A stretch of 9,395 nt of DNA, from positions 1-9,395 of the forward strand of contig JAUYSF010000340.1 in the NCBI GenBank assembly GCA_030696435.1, written 5' to 3'. The stretch comes from Desulfoprunum sp. Lineage in GTDB: Bacteria; Desulfobacterota; Desulfobulbia; Desulfobulbales; Desulfocapsaceae. The notes under the pieces are model-generated. The model was not told the DNA's origin, did no database searches, and saw only the letters and a list, made by a program, of their open reading frames with translations. The position numbers were made by a program, and so were the translations under genes. This document shows, piece after piece, positions 6,422 through 9,395 of this stretch; the stretch's first letter is position 1, and each line of letters begins with the position of its first letter.

Positions 6422-8722
6422 ATGGCGAAGAAAAACAGAAAGCATACGCCGCATGCCCAGGCTCAGGCCCTTACCAGTCTCTCCGCTGAACAACTGAAGA
6501 GACAGGGGGAGCAGTATCTGGCGCAGCAGAAATATCAGGATGCCCTCCTCTCTCTCAAAGAACTGATCAAAAGAGATGACAATGACGAGCACCTTGCATT
6601 GCTGGCCCGGGCCTACATCGGCAGAATCAAAGCGCTTGCCGACAAGGCCATGATCAAAGAGGCGCTGGCGCTGGTCGATACCCTGGAGCTGCGTTGCCGG
6701 GGAGTGGCTGTTGCAGAGCTGCGTATGTCACTCTGTCTCAAGGCTGGAGACTATGTCGAAGCAGCTCGCTTGTATACTCTCTGCCACACAGAACTGGATC
6801 GGGATGGGCAGTATGCCGCAGAATCTCTGTTCGGGGCCTTGCTTCTGGCCGGTGTCGGCTTGCAGACCACGGATCTTCCGGAGCAGTCACTTGTGGTCAG
6901 ACACTTCGCCGCGGCGCAGAAGGCGATGCAGCATTACTGTGCCGGTGAGGATGAAGAAGTGCACGAGGCCCTGAAAAAGCTCCCTTTTCGCTCTCCCTAC
7001 CGGGATCTTCGCAGCCTGCTGTTGGGATTACTGGCTCTGCCAGACGATTCCACCAAGGCCCGGACAATATTGGCCAAAATCGATTCCTCATCACCGTATT
7101 ACCGGCTGGTGCAGAGGAATCTTGCGGTTCTGGAGACAGCGAAGGACTTTCTTGAAAAACTGCCTGCCATCTCTCAGGATGGCGCGGCATTTTTAAGTGA
7201 GATATATGGCCTCAATGTTCGACAGCTGCAAATGCTTGTGGAATTGTCCCAGATACCTGCCGATCCGGCACAGCTTTTTAGCCTTCTCCAAAAACACCGG
7301 AGCTGTTTTACAACTGCAGTCTATACTGCCCTGATCTTGCGGATGCTGCCCTTCTGCGGCATACACATCATGAAGCGGACCCTTCGGCAAATAAAATTCC
7401 CGGAAACAACCCGGGCGCGCGTTTGTGGCCTGGCCTCGGAAAAAGACGGGGCGCTCTATGATTCGGTCTTTTTCTGGGATGCCTACCTGGAGGCAATCCA
7501 GTGTGCCGGTACCGGCACCTCTCTTGAGATTGCCCTGGTGCTCCGTTATCAGGCGGAGTTGATGATTAGGGAAGACTACTCCTTTGTCTCGGAAGATATT
7601 TTGCAGAAATACCGGCAAAGCCTGCAGCACGACCCCGGTGATGCAGCTACCTGGCTCAAGGCGGCGGCCTTTGCCCGGACATCTCTTGGTGATCGGCAGC
7701 ACGATGATGTCATTAACGAGGCATTGACCCATATACCGGGGAATATTGATATCCTTGTTGCTGCAATGCAGGCCGCTGCCAGGCGTAAAGCCTTTAAAAA
7801 AGCGGCTTCTCTGGCCGATCGCATTCTGGCTGTCGATCCGATCAATACCAGTGCCATGAATTTTCTGGTCGAAGTCCGCCTTGAGCATGGTCGCAAACTT
7901 GCGCTTCAGCGGAAGTGGCAGCTCGCGGAAAAAGAATTCAAGGCAGCCGATACCAAGGTACGGGCTGTGCGGTTCCGGGGCCGCAACCTGCTCTGTCTCG
8001 GCATGTTGCTCCTTCTGCAAAAAAATGAAGAAGGATATCAAACGATTGAAGATGGACGAAAGGCCCATGGGCCGGCATTGTCGGGCTGTGTGCTGACAGC
8101 TGTTGAGGCGCGACTCTTTGCCCTGCCGGTTGATCTGTGCAAGCGCTTTGATAACGAGTTGCGCCAGGCGGGGGCAGGGGAGTTTGACCGGGCCGGGTGT
8201 CTGCGCCTGATCAACTGGATCTCAAATTTTAGTGGAGGGGACTGGCTGGCCCTGAAGGATTGCTGTAAGGCTCTGAAAGACTACTTCCCTGCAGTTGTGC
8301 CCCTCTCATGGACCCTGGACGAAGGACATTTGCTCTGTCGCGGCCTGGATAAAATAGAGCAGTATGCCGTGCTCTCTCAGCTTGCAGCCCGTCTGGGGAA
8401 AACCTATCCAGGTGTCCCTGAATTCCCAGCCTACGAGTTTCTCGGCCGCTATGCCAACAACAAGAAAACCATCAGTCGGCAGGAGGGGGATCGCATCGAA
8501 GATCTTTGTGATGAACTGGCACGAAAAGGTCAATATGACCTGCTCGACCGGCTTGAACCTCTGGTGTACAGAATAAGAGCTTCTCGTTTTAAGGGTGGAT
8601 TTGCTGATATTGACGAAATCTTTCGGCTGCCGAGCCAACCTCCGAAAAAGAAGGAACCGAAGGAGACTTTACCTGCCCCTGCCCAAGGCAGACAGCTCAA
8701 CCTCTTTGATGATGAAAAATGA
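6422..8722 (+). CDS. TPR-like repeat protein, probable partner of an Hsp70 co-chaperone cluster
   Basis: I do not recognise a named family. From the ATG at 6422 the protein is 766 aa, has no signal peptide and is probably cytoplasmic. The frame extends upstream to a TTG at 6341, but the added 27 residues look untranslated, and AAAGAG (6408-6413) is placed to serve the ATG. After a basic N-terminus, helical TPR-like pairs run at about 23-123 (including GEQYLAQQKYQDALLSLKEL) and again at about 405-545 (including AAQ-like ARRKAFKKAASLADRILAVDP). The middle is leucine- and alanine-rich and helical, without clear motifs. A charged, proline- and lysine-rich linker (about 740-757) leads to a C-terminal QLNLFDDEK. 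The QLNLF at 758-762 resembles the beta-clamp binding consensus. The stop overlaps the next start by ATGA. Together with the J-like and GrpE-like neighbours, this suggests a client-binding or scaffold role in an Hsp70 machine; that role is inferred. Confidence 0.85.
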   Translation: MAKKNRKHTPHAQAQALTSLSAEQLKRQGEQYLAQQKYQDALLSLKELIKRDDNDEHLALLARAYIGRIKALADKAMIKEALALVDTLELRCRGVAVAELRMSLCLKAGDYVEAARLYTLCHTELDRDGQYAAESLFGALLLAGVGLQTTDLPEQSLVVRHFAAAQKAMQHYCAGEDEEVHEALKKLPFRSPYRDLRSLLLGLLALPDDSTKARTILAKIDSSSPYYRLVQRNLAVLETAKDFLEKLPAISQDGAAFLSEIYGLNVRQLQMLVELSQIPADPAQLFSLLQKHRSCFTTAVYTALILRMLPFCGIHIMKRTLRQIKFPETTRARVCGLASEKDGALYDSVFFWDAYLEAIQCAGTGTSLEIALVLRYQAELMIREDYSFVSEDILQKYRQSLQHDPGDAATWLKAAAFARTSLGDRQHDDVINEALTHIPGNIDILVAAMQAAARRKAFKKAASLADRILAVDPINTSAMNFLVEVRLEHGRKLALQRKWQLAEKEFKAADTKVRAVRFRGRNLLCLGMLLLLQKNEEGYQTIEDGRKAHGPALSGCVLTAVEARLFALPVDLCKRFDNELRQAGAGEFDRAGCLRLINWISNFSGGDWLALKDCCKALKDYFPAVVPLSWTLDEGHLLCRGLDKIEQYAVLSQLAARLGKTYPGVPEFPAYEFLGRYANNKKTISRQEGDRIEDLCDELARKGQYDLLDRLEPLVYRIRASRFKGGFADIDEIFRLPSQPPKKKEPKETLPAPAQGRQLNLFDDEK

Positions 8723-9042
8723 AAACACCTTTTGCCATACTTGATATCCCGGAAGTCAGTGATGATGAGGAGGTCCGAAAGGCCTATCTCGCTAAGGTCC
8801 GTAGCTTTCCTCCTGAGCGTTTCCCGGAAGAATTCAAACAGATCCGTCAGGCCTATGAACTGATTGCCTCGGAAAAAGATCGGCTGACCTTCAAGCTTTT
8901 CTACCGAAAGCTTCCCGAGCCTCTTGATATTGCCACCCTGTTTTTTACTGGGCGATCAGAGCAAAAACGCCCGTCAGTCGAGGATCTGCAAAAGACACTG
9001 GCTGCAGACCTGCGATTCTTCTGCTCTCAGCTAAAACTATAA
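8719..9042 (+). CDS. J-domain-like protein lacking the HPD motif
   Basis: This is a small 107-aa protein whose first 60 or so residues follow the J-domain layout. An N-terminal PFAILDIP leads into a helix II-like segment DDEEVRKAYLAKVRSF (15-30), a loop, and a helix III-like segment EEFKQIRQAYELIAS (37-51) with the usual QAYE. In canonical J-proteins the loop carries His-Pro-Asp, which stimulates Hsp70 ATPase activity. Here the corresponding residues are F30-P31-P32, followed by ERFPEEF. It is therefore a J-like protein that may dock on an Hsp70 without the classical activation. The rest (about 65-107) is short and of unknown role. Its start lies in a 4-bp overlap with the TPR gene, and a GrpE-like gene begins 15 bp after its stop. 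Homology to the J-domain fold is a judgement from pattern. Confidence 0.8.
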   Translation: MKTPFAILDIPEVSDDEEVRKAYLAKVRSFPPERFPEEFKQIRQAYELIASEKDRLTFKLFYRKLPEPLDIATLFFTGRSEQKRPSVEDLQKTLAADLRFFCSQLKL

Positions 9043-9057
9043 TAGAGTTGTATCCCC

Positions 9058-9395
9058 ATGGATGAATCTCAGAAAGATGAACTGGTTGCCCGTTTTCGCG
9101 CCTACCTTGACACCTCGTATAACCCTGAAGAATTGACCGAGACCGTCGACCTCTATGCCCTTTTTACCGAACTCGGCGGCCTGAAGAATGAAGTAAGCCG
9201 AGAATCACGGCAATTCAAATCCGCCCTCGATGATTTTCGCGCGGCCTTCTCCACCCTGGACAATGCCAATCAGGACATGGCGGGTATGTTCCAGCAGATA
9301 CAGGAGCAGGAAAAAGAACGGACCCAGGCGGTTCAGACACCGCTGATCTTCGCTCTGATCGATATATACGATCGACTTGCGGCCGGTCTTGAGCA
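9058..9395 (+). CDS. GrpE-like nucleotide exchange factor, 5' part only
   Basis: The frame opens with ATG at 9058-9060 and stays open to the window edge, giving 112 complete codons with no stop. AGAG at 9044-9047 lies 10 bp before the ATG as a modest ribosome-binding site. The protein begins acidic, then has a long heptad-like helical stretch (about 38-95) rich in E, Q, R and K. This is followed by TPLIFALIDIYDRLAAGLE (about 94-112), which resembles the GrpE transition LLPVLDNLERALE at the head of the dimer helix. GrpE proteins exchange ADP on DnaK-type Hsp70s. The call relies on this pattern plus its position next to a J-like gene. The diagnostic C-terminal beta domain is outside the window, so another coiled-coil protein cannot be excluded. 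Confidence 0.65.
   Translation, partial: MDESQKDELVARFRAYLDTSYNPEELTETVDLYALFTELGGLKNEVSRESRQFKSALDDFRAAFSTLDNANQDMAGMFQQIQEQEKERTQAVQTPLIFALIDIYDRLAAGLE

Noticed and set aside
6391..6489. Short 32-codon upstream frame starting at ATG 6391, out of frame with the TPR gene
   Set aside because: The AAGGA sequence abuts the ATG, too close to act as its ribosome-binding site. The peptide has no recognisable features, and there is no sign of an attenuator.
7193..8068. A 291-codon open frame on the minus strand inside the TPR gene
   Set aside because: It is fully antisense to a well-supported gene, lacks recognisable domains and has no upstream ribosome-binding context. It is best explained as a shadow of the coding strand's codon bias.

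Overview
The window looks like chromosomal DNA from a Gram-negative, moderately GC-rich bacterium, most likely in the Desulfobacterota (a Desulfobulbales-type relative). This placement is an inference. It rests on the general look of the proteins, on hexameric ATCGNN repeats and TCGCAAAAAGTC-type inverted repeats of a kind I associate with that phylum, and on the co-chaperone gene set. No rRNA or species marker is present.

Layout. Positions 1-448 contain no convincing gene. They are AT-rich and hold nested repeats: a 12-bp inverted repeat at 95-188, a pair of oppositely oriented ATCGNN hexamer arrays at 232-368, and an imperfect 18-bp direct repeat flanking those arrays. Positions 449-6221 on the minus strand carry a complete tripartite RND efflux operon, transcribed in the order outer-membrane channel, lipoprotein adaptor, inner-membrane pump. 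Both junctions are 4-bp ATGA overlaps, so the three proteins are probably made in a coupled way and form one cell-envelope-spanning drug or solute exporter.

A divergent intergenic region of about 200 bp (6222-6421) separates this operon from a plus-strand operon. That operon encodes a 766-aa TPR-like protein, a 107-aa J-domain-like protein overlapping it by ATGA, and the start of a GrpE-like nucleotide exchange factor that runs off the right edge. Together these look like co-chaperones of a dedicated, non-housekeeping Hsp70 system. An Hsp70/DnaK-like gene would be expected just beyond position 9395, but it is not visible here.

The most interesting points are the J-like protein, which has F-P-P where a canonical J-domain has H-P-D, and the TPR protein, which ends in QLNLF, a match to the beta-sliding-clamp binding consensus. 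The efflux operon itself looks conventional in sequence.
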